A stretch of 64,000 nt of DNA, taken from contig CAWBNO010000006.1 of NCBI GenBank assembly GCA_963790095.1, positions 62,001 to 126,000 of the forward strand. Direction: 5' to 3'. Numbering within the stretch: the first letter of the stretch is position 1; each line of letters opens with the position of its first letter. This document shows, piece after piece, positions 27,711 through 36,971 of this stretch. The DNA comes from JAAXQD01 sp963790095 (GTDB lineage: Bacteria > Desulfobacterota > Desulfobacteria > Desulfobacterales > UBA11574). The position numbers and the translations under genes are program-made. The notes under the pieces were generated by a model. It was given only the letters and a program-made list of their open reading frames with translations. It was not told the DNA's origin and ran no database searches.

Positions 27711-29054
27711 TCAAGCAACCAGTAAAATTCTAAGATCCATTACGTTGGTGTTGGTGGGACCCGTTATTAAGAGGTCGTCGAGTTTTTCAAAAAAATGGTA
27801 CGCATCATTGTTTGCAAGGAAATGATGTGGATCCAATCCCATCTCTTGGGCTCGATCCATCGTGGTTGTATCGGAAAAAGCCCCGGCCGCATCGGTAGGA
27901 CCGTCGGTACCATCCGTACCCCCGCTGAGAACAACAATATTCTCGTGACCCGAAATATCAATGGCTGCTGCAAGGGCAAACTCCTGATTTCGTCCACCCA
28001 AACCGTTTCCTGAAATGGTTACCGTTGTTTCCCCGCCGGAAAGAATACAGGCGGGCGGAGAAAGGGGGATCCCGGTTTTAATGATTTCCTTGGCGATGGC
28101 GCCGTGGAATTGTGCCGCACATCGAGTTTCACCGACAATCATTGAGGACAAAAGGATGACGTTGTACGCCAACTCTTCGGCTTTCTCTTTGGCAGCACTT
28201 AGGGATTCAATGTTGCTGGCGATAATCAGATTTTGCGTTTTTTTAAAAGCAGGGTCGCCGGCTTTCGGTGTTTCTGGTGTTTTACCGGAAATTCCGGATT
28301 CAATATGGTTTAAGACGGTTTCGGGGATTTTGTCTTTGATGTGGTATCGTTTCAAAATTTCCATGCAGTCGGCAAACGAACTCGAATCCGACACCGTCGG
28401 CCCCGATGCGATGATATCAAGGTCATCTCCCACTACGTCTGAAAGTATCAGGGAAATAATAGTGGCAGGATATGCCGCTTGTGCAAGCCTGCCGCCTTTA
28501 ATTTTTGAAGTATGCTTTCGCAGGGTATTTATTTCATGGATGGTGGCGCCACAGGAAAGCAACACTTTGATGGTGTCCTGTTTATCTTTAAGGGTGATGC
28601 CATTTAACGGAAGGGGGAGCAAGGCCGACCCCCCGCCTGAAATAAGGCACAATATCAGGTCGTCCTTTTCAGCTTTTTTCGCTAGATTCAGTATGGCATC
28701 TGCCCCATTTTCTCCATTTGAGTCCGGTAAAGGATGGCCGGCTTCCGTAAGTTTGATTCGTTGAAGCTCAGCAACATGATCATATTTTACGGTGATGCGT
28801 CCGTCCGAAATCCTTTCTTCGAGGATATCCTCTACTGCCGCCGCCATGGGAGCCGTGGCTTTACCTGCGCCGATTACAAACAGTTTTTTATATTGAGAGA
28901 GGTGATATGCCCGATTTCCGACAAAAAGGGATTCACCGTCAAACTTGCAGCATCGTTTGACGGCAGCTCCTGGCTCAACAGCATCTAATCCTTTATAAAA
29001 AATTTCAGCAGCGTCCTTTTTCATTGCCAAGATACTTTTTGAATGAATACCCAT
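27711..29054 (-). CDS. Glycerate 2-kinase (GckA/TtuD, MOFRL family)
   Basis: Phosphorylates D-glycerate, probably to 2-phosphoglycerate, linking serine or glyoxylate breakdown to glycolysis. The 447-residue protein has the DUF4147 N-terminal domain (VIGAGKATAPMAAAVE, LISGGGSALLPLP, LRKHTSKIKGGRLA). It also has the C-terminal MOFRL domain with LSGGETTVTISGNGLGGRNQEFALA. It is monocistronic and convergent with the histidine kinase gene. No glycerate dehydrogenase or transporter is adjacent. Confidence 0.9.
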   Translation of the reverse strand: MGIHSKSILAMKKDAAEIFYKGLDAVEPGAAVKRCCKFDGESLFVGNRAYHLSQYKKLFVIGAGKATAPMAAAVEDILEERISDGRITVKYDHVAELQRIKLTEAGHPLPDSNGENGADAILNLAKKAEKDDLILCLISGGGSALLPLPLNGITLKDKQDTIKVLLSCGATIHEINTLRKHTSKIKGGRLAQAAYPATIISLILSDVVGDDLDIIASGPTVSDSSSFADCMEILKRYHIKDKIPETVLNHIESGISGKTPETPKAGDPAFKKTQNLIIASNIESLSAAKEKAEELAYNVILLSSMIVGETRCAAQFHGAIAKEIIKTGIPLSPPACILSGGETTVTISGNGLGGRNQEFALAAAIDISGHENIVVLSGGTDGTDGPTDAAGAFSDTTTMDRAQEMGLDPHHFLANNDAYHFFEKLDDLLITGPTNTNVMDLRILLVA

Positions 29055-29173
29055 AAGTGCTCGGTGTCGCCTGTATGTTCATTTAGAGAAATATTTTAAA
29101 ATGAATTAAATATCGAAAAATTATATTTTGAACAATTCCACCTGTCAAAGAGAAACTGCTTGCGTTTGTATTC

Positions 29174-29202
29174 TTGACAATAACTGGAGATAACCGTACT
29201 GT
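29174..29202 (+). promoter_or_regulatory. Putative promoter upstream of yqgE
   Basis: TTGACA (29174-29179), a 17-nt spacer and TACTGT (29197-29202). The leader that follows contains CTTGCCC (29250-29256) complementary to GGGCAAG (29274-29280), a possible small hairpin just before the ribosome-binding site. Confidence 0.5.
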
Positions 29203-29341
29203 AAAATTTTATATTGCATATTTATACGGTGCTTGCTGAATTTCACTCACTTGCCCCTCACTTGCAAGGCGACGGGCAAGCATTCCACCTATAATAAAAG
29301 TGATTACAAATACATCAAAGGCATCTCTTTGGAGGCAAAAT

Positions 29342-29911
29342 ATGGAAAATAATAGCTCGGATTCTTTTAAAGGTCAGTTTCTCATGGCCATGCCTTCACT
29401 TCTTGATCAGAATTTCTATCAAACCGTTACCTGTATTTGCGAATATACAACGGCAGGGGCTGTGGGTATTGTTATAAACAGAGTTCATCCTGACTTGTTC
29501 GGAAAGGATATTTTTAATGAGCTTAAGATGGAGTTTGCATCCAGTGCGGAATCGATTCCCATACACATTGGAGGACCGGTTCATATGGGTGAGATCTTTG
29601 TGCTCCATGGCCCTCCGTTTGGATGGGAAGGGTGTCGTATGATCACGCCGAGCCTTGCCATAAGCAATACCAGAGATATCCTGGAGTCGGTTGCAATGGA
29701 TAGAGGCCCCAAATCATTTATCATTACCCTTGGGTGTGCCGGATGGGGTCCGGGTCAGCTGGAGTCGGAAATAATAGAAGATGCCTGGTTGACATCTCCT
29801 ATATTTGAAGAGATTATATTTGATATGCCCATCGAAGTACGCTGGGAAGCGTCTTTAAAAAAAATCGGTGTAGATCCGGCCTTGCTTTTGAACACATCCG
29901 GCCATGCGTAA
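29342..29911 (+). CDS. yqgE: YqgE/AlgH family protein (DUF179)
   Basis: A 189-residue conserved bacterial protein of unclear biochemical role; AlgH was first linked to alginate regulation. The family pattern is visible as GQFLMAMPSLLDQNFYQTV, GAVGIVINR, IHIGGPVHMGEIFVLH and GCAGWGPGQLESEI. The ATG at 29342 follows TTGGAGG at 8 nt. An in-frame extension to 29300 lacks support. It is monocistronic here; the yqgF (ruvX) neighbour common in enterobacteria is absent. Confidence 0.9.
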   Translation: MENNSSDSFKGQFLMAMPSLLDQNFYQTVTCICEYTTAGAVGIVINRVHPDLFGKDIFNELKMEFASSAESIPIHIGGPVHMGEIFVLHGPPFGWEGCRMITPSLAISNTRDILESVAMDRGPKSFIITLGCAGWGPGQLESEIIEDAWLTSPIFEEIIFDMPIEVRWEASLKKIGVDPALLLNTSGHA

Positions 29912-30000
29912 CACATTAAAATATTGACAAATTTACTCCAGCCGTTTCCCCCTTTTTATTCCGCATCAAATACCGTTTCTCTTAACAGTGCCATCAAATA

Positions 30001-30144
30001 TTATTTCTTTTTCGGTTTCTTTTTCGGTTTCTTTTTTTTAAGGCAAACCTTGTCTTTCCTTACAAATGCACAGAGTTTAGGATTGTAATATTCTTTGCAA
30101 TTTAAGGGATTATATAGTGGGCATTCAGGATGTTTTTCTGACAT
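30001..30144 (-). CDS. Small four-cysteine, lysine-rich protein (47 aa)
   Basis: An unrecognised small open frame on the minus strand, starting ATG at 30144 and ending TAA at 30001-30003. The first two thirds contain four cysteines at near-equal spacing (Cys8, Cys16, Cys25, Cys34) within HPECPLYNPLNCKEYYNPK and its continuation. The last 13 residues are a lysine run broken only by two prolines. GAGGGG lies 11 nt before the ATG. The regular cysteine spacing and coding-like composition suggest a metal- or nucleic-acid-binding peptide, but there is no direct evidence. The preceding gap (29912-30000) holds nothing else visible. Confidence 0.6.
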   Translation of the reverse strand: MSEKHPECPLYNPLNCKEYYNPKLCAFVRKDKVCLKKKKPKKKPKKK

Positions 30145-30637
30145 AAATCAAATTTTCCCCTCATCTATTGGTTTCCGTCTTAAATAAAATGGCATTTTAT
30201 TGAATATTAAAAAGACTCGTATCATTAATATCATAAATTTTGATATCTTACAAGGCATTATGTCCATTAGTCAAAATTGAAATATTTCACTTTGTGAAAC
30301 AAGGTGCCCGTCAGGTCACTGGTGATCAGGATTTGTGAGTTACCGGAGAGCCGTGAAATGTTGAATTCGGAATACAATATTTTTCCCAAAGGCTATCAAC
30401 GGAAATCGCTTTGACAATTAATTTAATACATTGTAATAAAAAGCGCCGATAGGGATTATGCCTTGGGTTTGGCGTCCCACGTAATCCCGAATGCTCAGAT
30501 GGGTGTTAATATTTTCTATTCAAAAAAACAAAGTGTTGCAAAAATAAGTCCTTGTCCGCCACACACGCATTTTTGGGGATAAATACCCCTAAAAAGTTTT
30601 TTTTAGAATCCGCAAACTTAGAAATTTATGGTTAAAA
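30145..30637. other. Intergenic region, no gene seen
   Basis: AT-rich DNA between the divergent small-protein gene and the GTPase gene. Both strands are stop-rich. It should contain promoters for both, but no -35/-10 pair stands out enough to call. Confidence 0.5.
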
Positions 30638-32890
30638 ATGACCACATACAATTCACTAAAAAAAGATATTCTTCAAATAAATAAAGAAGTTTCCGGTCTT
30701 TTCCCCAATGCCCAATGGATCATGGGAACGTCAGACCATACATTTGCAGAGTGGCAGAAAACTTGTGAAGCCATCAACAGTCAGATGGCGGGAGAGATCA
30801 TCCGCGTTGCGGTTGTCGGCCCGATTAAATCCGGCAAAAGTACATTTATTAATTCATTTTTTAAAGGCGAATTCCTAAAGCGAGGGGCTGGAGTTGTGAC
30901 ATCCATTGTCACACGGGTTCGGAACGGAAAAAAACTCAAAGCAAAACTGTTGTTCAAATCCTGGGATGAGATTAACTCGGATATGGAGCAGGCGTTGGTT
31001 CTCTTCCCCTCCTTAGAGTGGCGCAATGAAAATTACAGATTCGACATACGGCAAAAAAAAGAGCGGCTGAGTCTGCAGAAGGCGCTCAATTCATTAAATT
31101 CAGAACACCTTGTTTCAGATGGTGCCCGCAATGTGAATAATATACTTCTGACATCCTACCTTAAAGGATACGAAAAGATTAAAGATATAATTTCACCTGA
31201 AACACGGACGAACCAATATGAAAACGAGCTTTTTTCGGAGCACTGGACTTTTGTGGGAGATGGGTCCATGGCGGTGTATCTGAAAGATGTTCAACTGGAA
31301 ATCGACTCAGGAAATATCGACAGCAATATCGAAATTGCGGATTGTCAAGGCAGCGATTCCCCAAACCCCCTTCACCTTGCCATGATACAGGATTATCTGC
31401 TCCTAACCCATCTTATTGTATATGTCATCAGCAGCAGAACAGGACTTCGGGAAGCGGACATAAAATTTTTATCCATCATCAAAAAAATGGGGATTATAGA
31501 CAACATCCTTTTTGTAATTAATTGTGATTTCAGTGAACACGAATCGATAAATGATCTTAAACTTCTCATTGAAAACGTAAAAGAAGAACTTGCGAGTATC
31601 AAGCCATCTCCGGAAATTTATTCCCTTTCCGCATTGTTTAACCTGTTCAAAGCGCAACGTGGGAATCTGTCACAAAAAGATCGGCTTAGACTGGAACAAT
31701 GGGAAAAAGAACCGGAACTTACCGCTTTTTCAGACTTGGGAACAGAGCTGTTTGAATCCTCTTTTTACAAAAGGCTGACCAAAGGAAGTTATGCTCTTTT
31801 GTTAAAAAATCATCTTGAACGTCTTCGTATAATTTCATCCGGAATGGGGCGTTGGATATACTTCAATCAAAACATGCTTACCCGGGATGCCAACACTGCC
31901 AATGGGATCGTTGAAAAGATAAAGAAACATCAAGAAGGAATGCGTCAAATCGAGTCGGTGATAAAAAATACGCTTGTTGGTTCCACGAAAAGAATAAATC
32001 AGGATCTAAAAACAGATATCGAACGTTTTTTTGATACCCGATCCGGCGATCTGTTCCAGGGAATAATTGAATTTATAAGAGATTATAAAATATCTTACCC
32101 AAAATATGAAGAACCTCTTAAGGCTTCCGGCTTCCCGAATACCCTCTACCTGGTATTTCAGGAATTCAAGCAAGCCCTGGATAGGTTGATGACCGAAACC
32201 ATAAATCCTGAAGTTATCCATTTTATGAGAGAAAAAGAGAAACGGATTCACGAGCATCTCGAATCCATCGCAGATCCATTCGATGTCATGGTACAGGATG
32301 CCATTGCAGGCTATAACGGCATGATGGAAAATTTTGGAATCGTCCGTTCTTTCGAAAGCCCGGAAAGGATCGATCTGCCGGACATCGATACCATCAAAGC
32401 GATCGCGGGGGTAACCCTTCCGCCGGCAGTTACATACATGCGCTATACGGCGACAATAAAAACCGAAGCGGTGATGCGACTCGGTTTTTATACGGTTGTT
32501 ACGTTTTTTAAAAAAATATTAAAAAAACCGGTTGAAAAGAAAAATGAAGAAAGCATACTTGCCTTGCAGGCCGGTGTTTTGCGCATAAAACGCGAAACAG
32601 AAAAATCGATGGCTTTTTTCTTTAAAGATTATCAAGAAAACATCAAATTCCAATATGTAAATAAAATTGTTGAGGCGGTATCAAACAGCCTTTATGAATC
32701 GTTGATCGATCGTTTTCAGGGGTATGCCACAGATCTTTCAAATACCGTTGAACTGATAAACAACAAGCTGATTGACAAGGAGCAAGCCTCGACAACACTT
32801 CAGGAAATGGCGATGGGTGCCGAAAAAATCGAAGAAAAAATAAACACCGTATGCGAAAATATCAGAAAATTCGCATTGGCCGATGTGTAA
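30638..32890 (+). CDS. Dynamin-like GTPase
   Basis: A 750-residue protein with an N-terminal GTPase of the bacterial dynamin-like group. The P-loop is GPIKSGKSTFINSF (about 61-74), switch I threonine is in VVTSIVT (about 87-93), G3 is ADCQGSD (about 234-240), and G4 is a degenerate VINCDF (about 293-298). The remainder is largely helical with charged heptads. A hydrophobic stretch around 585-630 (VTLPPAVTYMRYTA and GFYTVVTFF) could act as a membrane-contacting paddle. Family members tubulate or fuse membranes, but none of that can be shown from sequence. parA follows 95 nt later on the same strand. The start has only a weak ribosome-binding site. Confidence 0.75.
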   Translation: MTTYNSLKKDILQINKEVSGLFPNAQWIMGTSDHTFAEWQKTCEAINSQMAGEIIRVAVVGPIKSGKSTFINSFFKGEFLKRGAGVVTSIVTRVRNGKKLKAKLLFKSWDEINSDMEQALVLFPSLEWRNENYRFDIRQKKERLSLQKALNSLNSEHLVSDGARNVNNILLTSYLKGYEKIKDIISPETRTNQYENELFSEHWTFVGDGSMAVYLKDVQLEIDSGNIDSNIEIADCQGSDSPNPLHLAMIQDYLLLTHLIVYVISSRTGLREADIKFLSIIKKMGIIDNILFVINCDFSEHESINDLKLLIENVKEELASIKPSPEIYSLSALFNLFKAQRGNLSQKDRLRLEQWEKEPELTAFSDLGTELFESSFYKRLTKGSYALLLKNHLERLRIISSGMGRWIYFNQNMLTRDANTANGIVEKIKKHQEGMRQIESVIKNTLVGSTKRINQDLKTDIERFFDTRSGDLFQGIIEFIRDYKISYPKYEEPLKASGFPNTLYLVFQEFKQALDRLMTETINPEVIHFMREKEKRIHEHLESIADPFDVMVQDAIAGYNGMMENFGIVRSFESPERIDLPDIDTIKAIAGVTLPPAVTYMRYTATIKTEAVMRLGFYTVVTFFKKILKKPVEKKNEESILALQAGVLRIKRETEKSMAFFFKDYQENIKFQYVNKIVEAVSNSLYESLIDRFQGYATDLSNTVELINNKLIDKEQASTTLQEMAMGAEKIEEKINTVCENIRKFALADV

Positions 32891-32985
32891 ACAATTGTCT
32901 GTGATGCCTTGATTCATGGCATCCTCGACGTTCGCTCAATTGGGGCAATACCAAATAACCGATGACGACAGGGGAGGTATTAATT

Positions 32986-33771
32986 ATGGGTGATAAACAG
33001 ACCAGAATCATCGCTGTGGCCAATGAAAAAGGAGGTGTTGGGAAAACCGTTACCGTCATTAACCTTGCAGCGGCTTTATGCAAAGAAGGGAAAACCGTTC
33101 TTGTGGTGGACATGGACCCCCAGTTTAATGCGACACGAGGACTCGGCATCGACGTTGAAGAAGAAATGTTGACCGTGTATGATCTTATCAAAGACAATAG
33201 AACGATTAAATCGGCGGATGTCATTGTATCGACCCAATGGGAAGGGCTCGATGTTATACCGTCTCATGTGGATCTTGCCGGAGCAGAGATTGAACTCGTA
33301 GATGAAGTGGGACGAGAAGACAGATTAAAAAATGCCCTCGAAAGCATATACGGCGTTTATGATTTTATAATTCTTGATACACCACCCAGCCTTTCACTGC
33401 TGACCGTCAATGTATTGTCCTATGCCAAAGAGGTTATTGTACCGTGCCAGACCCATCCGTATGCTTATTCAGCTCTGGATGAGCTTTTCCATACCATTTT
33501 TGCCGTCCGGGAAAACATCAACGCGGATCTTAAAGTGACCGGCATTGTTGCCACATTATTCGATTCTCGGACCCGGATCAGTCATGGCATCTTGGAGAAA
33601 CTGAAAAATGATTCAAGATATTCTCATTTTCTTTTTGACACGGTTATAAGGACCAATACAACCATTGCCGAAAGTGCCGGCGTTGGCAAGCCTGTAGTCT
33701 TTTTTAGACAGAGCAGCTTCGGTTCAGAAGATTATACCCGTCTCGCCCAAGAATTGCTGAAGCCGAATTGA
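32986..33771 (+). CDS. ParA/MinD-family ATPase without ParB
   Basis: A 261-residue Walker-type ATPase. The deviant Walker A KGGVGKT is present in ANEKGGVGKTVTVINLA, Walker A' in VVDMDPQFNATRGLG, and Walker B in FIILDTPPSLS. The start is ATG 32986 after GGGGAGGT, although an in-frame ATG exists at 32962. No parB, parS-like repeat or origin-type context is adjacent, so chromosome segregation is not implied. The upstream dynamin-like gene suggests membrane or cargo positioning as an alternative. It is convergent with the YcaO gene across an inverted repeat. Confidence 0.87.
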   Translation: MGDKQTRIIAVANEKGGVGKTVTVINLAAALCKEGKTVLVVDMDPQFNATRGLGIDVEEEMLTVYDLIKDNRTIKSADVIVSTQWEGLDVIPSHVDLAGAEIELVDEVGREDRLKNALESIYGVYDFIILDTPPSLSLLTVNVLSYAKEVIVPCQTHPYAYSALDELFHTIFAVRENINADLKVTGIVATLFDSRTRISHGILEKLKNDSRYSHFLFDTVIRTNTTIAESAGVGKPVVFFRQSSFGSEDYTRLAQELLKPN

Positions 33772-33850
33772 GCCGAAACCATAAAAGAGCCCATCATAGA
33801 TCCCGTCATCCGGGGAATGATGGTGTGCTGGAGAGTGGTGGGACAAAAGC

Positions 33851-33908
33851 ATGGAGTATTGGAGTAATGGGCTGAAAGAATTGTTTTCCCATTCCTCCAA
33901 CACTCCAT
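33851..33908. repeat. Perfectly placed hairpin between convergent parA and ycaO
   Basis: ATGGAGTATTGGAGTAATGGG (33851-33871) is complementary at 19 of 21 positions to 33888-33908, with a 16-nt loop. The right arm continues with a further TATTCCAATATTCCA echo. No T-run follows, so it is a repeat that may serve as a bidirectional terminator rather than a classic one. Confidence 0.65.
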
Positions 33909-33954
33909 TATTCCAATATTCCAGCTCAACCGGTTAAGATGGCATCGCCGCAGA

Positions 33955-35685
33955 TCAGTTCCCTCTCAGTTTAACCAAATTATCTCTTGCAAAGCCTATT
34001 GATGGATCCATTGCCAATGCCGTTTCATAATATTCTATGGCTTTTTCCGTCTGCCCCATATCCCGATAATTTGAGGCGATATTCGCATAGTCAATGGCGG
34101 AACTCGGATCGAGCTGCAAAACTTTATTGAAATATCCTATGGCCTTTTCGTGTTCCTTGAGTTTGAAATGGCTGAACCCCATTAAGTTGTATACATCCGT
34201 TCTTTCTGGGTCACACTTTTCAGCCTTTTCCAATGCATCAATGGCCTCACGGTATTTCCCCATTTCATTTAAGGACACACCCATGTAGGAATAGATGCTG
34301 GGCATGTCCTGTTCTGTGGGGCCGAGCTCCAGGGACCGGTTGAAATATCTGAAAGCCGTTGCAGGGTCATTGAGGGCGAGGTGGCATGAACCGAGATAAA
34401 ATTTGACGTAATATTTTCCCTTGAGTATCCTATCGATCCGTTCAAGCTCTTTAATGGCGTTTTCGGGTGTTTCGTTTTCGGTTATAATTTTGCTCGAGAA
34501 CATCCCCAAACTGGTTCCAAGGGATCGCTCCCTAAAGTGTGCTCCCGGTATTATGGTATAGAAAGCCGGTATTTCAAGGAGGGGATGCATGGTGTTGACG
34601 ACGATGACTTCCAACCCTTTTTTTGCCAAAGCGGATATGCAGTTTTCCACTTCTACTTTGATGTTTTCGTTTGAAAGTTGGGGTAGGGTTTTAATGTTTG
34701 TTCTGACGCCAGGATTGATGATAAAATCCGCATCCTCAATTTTCGTAAATTTGGGAAGACCGCTGGCCACATAATTGGCGCCGGTATTAAAATCGCCGGC
34801 CAGTTGAGCCACCTCTGTAAGGGCACGACTTAACGCCTTTTGTGGATCCGGCGCTGTTCCGGCTGTCCACACAATTTCACTTTTTTCCGGAAATGTAGAC
34901 GGATCATAGGCCATGGCACCCACGGTGGGGATCCCCGTGTCCAGGGAAAAATCTGAAAGGTACACTTCGACCCCGGCTCGCCGGTATTTTTGTATCATTT
35001 CCACAACGATCGGATCGGTGGCTGAACCTAAAGTAATTGCAGGTACTTTCAGCCGTTTTTGACTGATAATGGAAGAGACGTGCCTTTCCACAATTTCACA
35101 GATGCCCTGGGAAAGGGCTTCCTCGACGCAATTGCCGGCAGAGGGACCATTGAATTCGTTGATTGTAAAAAACCAGTTGAAAGGAATAACGACTTCTTGA
35201 TTTCGGGTTAGATTAAACGCCTTTGTCCATTTCAACGGCAGGGTTTCGAATATCTTTTGGGCCAAGTCCAAATCTTTTGAATCATCGTGGACAGATTGAG
35301 CGATCATCTCAAATGGAATTGCGTTTTCCTTAATATTACCATACTGTTCAACAAAAAAGTTTTTAGAATCTTTGCAGAAACTAAAGAAGCTAAACCGTTC
35401 TGCCAACTCCATCACAGCGCTGGCTTCAGCCTGCTTGGGGGTGGCCCCTTTTCCCATCTGTTTTTTCGTTCCAATAATTTTTACTGCATCCTTGCCGCAG
35501 CTGCTGAAATAAATCGGGATGTCCAATCGTCCGTTATCGATTCTCACCGTATATTCGAGGATGTCCAAATCCACTTTTTTTAATTTCTCCTTAAAGTGTT
35601 TTACGGTTTCTTCAGGGGAAATTATTTTGTCCTGGTCCAGGGTAAAGCCCTTGAAAGCATCGTTTAAAACAATTTTATGCGTCAT
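33955..35685 (-). CDS. YcaO-domain protein with C-terminal TPR repeats
   Basis: A 576-residue protein. The YcaO catalytic domain (about 60-400) shows the ATP/Mg-binding signatures: KGATPKQAEASAVMELAERF (79-98), AGNCVEEALSQGICEIVERH (183-202) and APDPQKALSRALTEVAQ (278-294). It is followed by about four tetratricopeptide repeats (about 424-565, e.g. YNLMGFSHFKLKEHEKAI). YcaO enzymes activate backbone amides with ATP to make azolines, thioamides or amidines; E. coli YcaO has been linked to RimO and ribosomal S12. No precursor peptide, dehydrogenase, TfuA or exporter is nearby. The start ATG 35685 follows AAGGAAAA. Confidence 0.85.
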   Translation of the reverse strand: MTHKIVLNDAFKGFTLDQDKIISPEETVKHFKEKLKKVDLDILEYTVRIDNGRLDIPIYFSSCGKDAVKIIGTKKQMGKGATPKQAEASAVMELAERFSFFSFCKDSKNFFVEQYGNIKENAIPFEMIAQSVHDDSKDLDLAQKIFETLPLKWTKAFNLTRNQEVVIPFNWFFTINEFNGPSAGNCVEEALSQGICEIVERHVSSIISQKRLKVPAITLGSATDPIVVEMIQKYRRAGVEVYLSDFSLDTGIPTVGAMAYDPSTFPEKSEIVWTAGTAPDPQKALSRALTEVAQLAGDFNTGANYVASGLPKFTKIEDADFIINPGVRTNIKTLPQLSNENIKVEVENCISALAKKGLEVIVVNTMHPLLEIPAFYTIIPGAHFRERSLGTSLGMFSSKIITENETPENAIKELERIDRILKGKYYVKFYLGSCHLALNDPATAFRYFNRSLELGPTEQDMPSIYSYMGVSLNEMGKYREAIDALEKAEKCDPERTDVYNLMGFSHFKLKEHEKAIGYFNKVLQLDPSSAIDYANIASNYRDMGQTEKAIEYYETALAMDPSIGFARDNLVKLRGN

Positions 35686-35997
35686 AGTTTTTCCTTTTAT
35701 TGTAGATTTTGGCGCAGATATTAAGAGTTGCAACAACTTGCTCCCCAGTAATATTCCTTAAAGTCGCTGGAAAGCAAGGCTGCAAGGCAGAACATTCTCT
35801 TCAGCTGGGTGCAGGGTGCTCAAAAGAAATTGAAGATTTCATCCCAAAACATTATTGCGCCAACGTTTTTACTTATATTAAAAAGTATCGATGCTCGTCA
35901 AATATTTTTGGGCATTCAGGTCCATGAAAGGTTATTTGCCGATTTTTTTGAATTGACTGAATTCTTTCAAGTTGATATGGTGCTGCAAATATCCTGT

Positions 35998-36070
35998 GGG
36001 GATGTAGCTCAGTTGGGAGAGCGCGGCGTTCGCAACGCCGAGGTCGAGGGTTCAAATCCCTTCATCTCCA
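35998..36070 (+). tRNA. tRNA-Ala (anticodon CGC)
   Basis: A 73-nt cloverleaf. Acceptor GGGGATG pairs with CATCTCC, including the G3-U70 wobble that defines alanine tRNAs. The D arm is GCTC..GAGC, the anticodon stem is CGGCG/CGCCG with loop TTCGCAA (anticodon CGC), and the T arm has GGTTCAAATCC. The discriminator is A and CCA is not encoded. Confidence 0.95.
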
Positions 36071-36084
36071 TACCGAGAAAATCG

Positions 36085-36122
36085 AGGACTTGGCGGTTCT
36101 ATCTCCAAGTCCTTATTTTTTT
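36085..36122 (+). terminator. Intrinsic terminator after tRNA-Ala
   Basis: AGGACTTGG (36085-36093) pairs perfectly with CCAAGTCCT (36105-36113) and is followed by TATTTTTTT. This separates the tRNA from the his genes. Confidence 0.88.
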
Positions 36123-36322
36123 CCATGGGATCTTTTTAATTGATCAGTTGTTTTTTTGGGTGAAACTGGTATAGTACAAAAACCTTGGACAGGGAATCGG
36201 GATTTTTTTGTTTTAATTTTGCCATGGCCCCAATCGAGGGAAATTTATTTGCCATCTGTTGGGACATCACGGTAACATCCAGTCAACGCGACGACGCTCA
36301 AAAAGTAAGGACCAATTATATT

Positions 36323-36910
36323 ATGAAACGCACGGCTGAAATAAATCGGGAGACCAAAGAAACCAAAATTGGTGTGAAGCTAAATTTGGACGGAAGTGGA
36401 AAAGTCAAGATATCTACAGGTATACCTTTTTATGATCACATGCTCACACTTTTTGCAGTTCACGGCTTTTTTGACCTCTCCGTTGATGCAACGGGTGACA
36501 TTGATGTGGATTATCATCACACAATAGAAGATTCCGGACTTGTTCTTGGGGATGCGTTTAACATGGCACTTGGGGACAGAAAAGGGATACGTCGATTTGG
36601 TCATGCCGTTACACCCATGGATGAAGCACTTACTTCTGTTGCCGTTGATTTGTCCAAACGTCCTTTTCTGGTTTACAATATTCCGCCAAAAACGAACATT
36701 GACGGGGACACCTTCACCTCGCTGACCAAGGAATTTTTTAGGGCATTCTCAAACCGATGTGGGTTGAATTTTCATGTCAATGTTTATTACGGTGAAAACG
36801 AGCATCATATCAATGAATCGATTTTTAAAGCAGCCGGAAGGGCGCTGGAGCAGGCCGCTTCTATTGACGTGCGGATAAAAGATATTCATTCGACAAAGGG
36901 CACTTTGTAA
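36323..36910 (+). CDS. hisB: Imidazoleglycerol-phosphate dehydratase
   Basis: Sixth step of histidine synthesis. The 195-residue monofunctional enzyme shows the Mn-binding histidine motifs DYHHTIEDSG and YYGENEHHINES, and the IPFYDHMLTLFAVHGFFDL and PMDEALTSVAVDLSKRP regions. The ATG at 36323 gives the canonical start. An in-frame run upstream to 36185 has no family counterpart. It is followed by a lipoprotein gene and hisA. Confidence 0.95.
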   Translation: MKRTAEINRETKETKIGVKLNLDGSGKVKISTGIPFYDHMLTLFAVHGFFDLSVDATGDIDVDYHHTIEDSGLVLGDAFNMALGDRKGIRRFGHAVTPMDEALTSVAVDLSKRPFLVYNIPPKTNIDGDTFTSLTKEFFRAFSNRCGLNFHVNVYYGENEHHINESIFKAAGRALEQAASIDVRIKDIHSTKGTL

Positions 36911-36971
36911 ACATAAAAATATCTTCATACGGTTAGAAATTTTGACAGAGGATTCCCCCTGAAAAGGCGAC

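Noticed and set aside
28015..28764. 249-residue frame antisense to the glycerate kinase gene
   Set aside because: Shadow of a strong sense-strand gene whose protein motifs are complete.
30001..30040. Simple-sequence repeat of TTCGGTTTCTTT units
   Set aside because: These are KKP codon repeats at the end of the 47-aa coding frame rather than a separate repeat locus.
33843..33925. CRISPR-like short repeats near parA/ycaO
   Set aside because: Only one inverted pair with a short echo; there are no regularly spaced direct repeats or spacers, and no cas genes are nearby.
35873..36055. Minus-strand frame across the tRNA-Ala gene
   Set aside because: A tRNA antisense artefact; the cloverleaf with G3-U70 explains the sequence.
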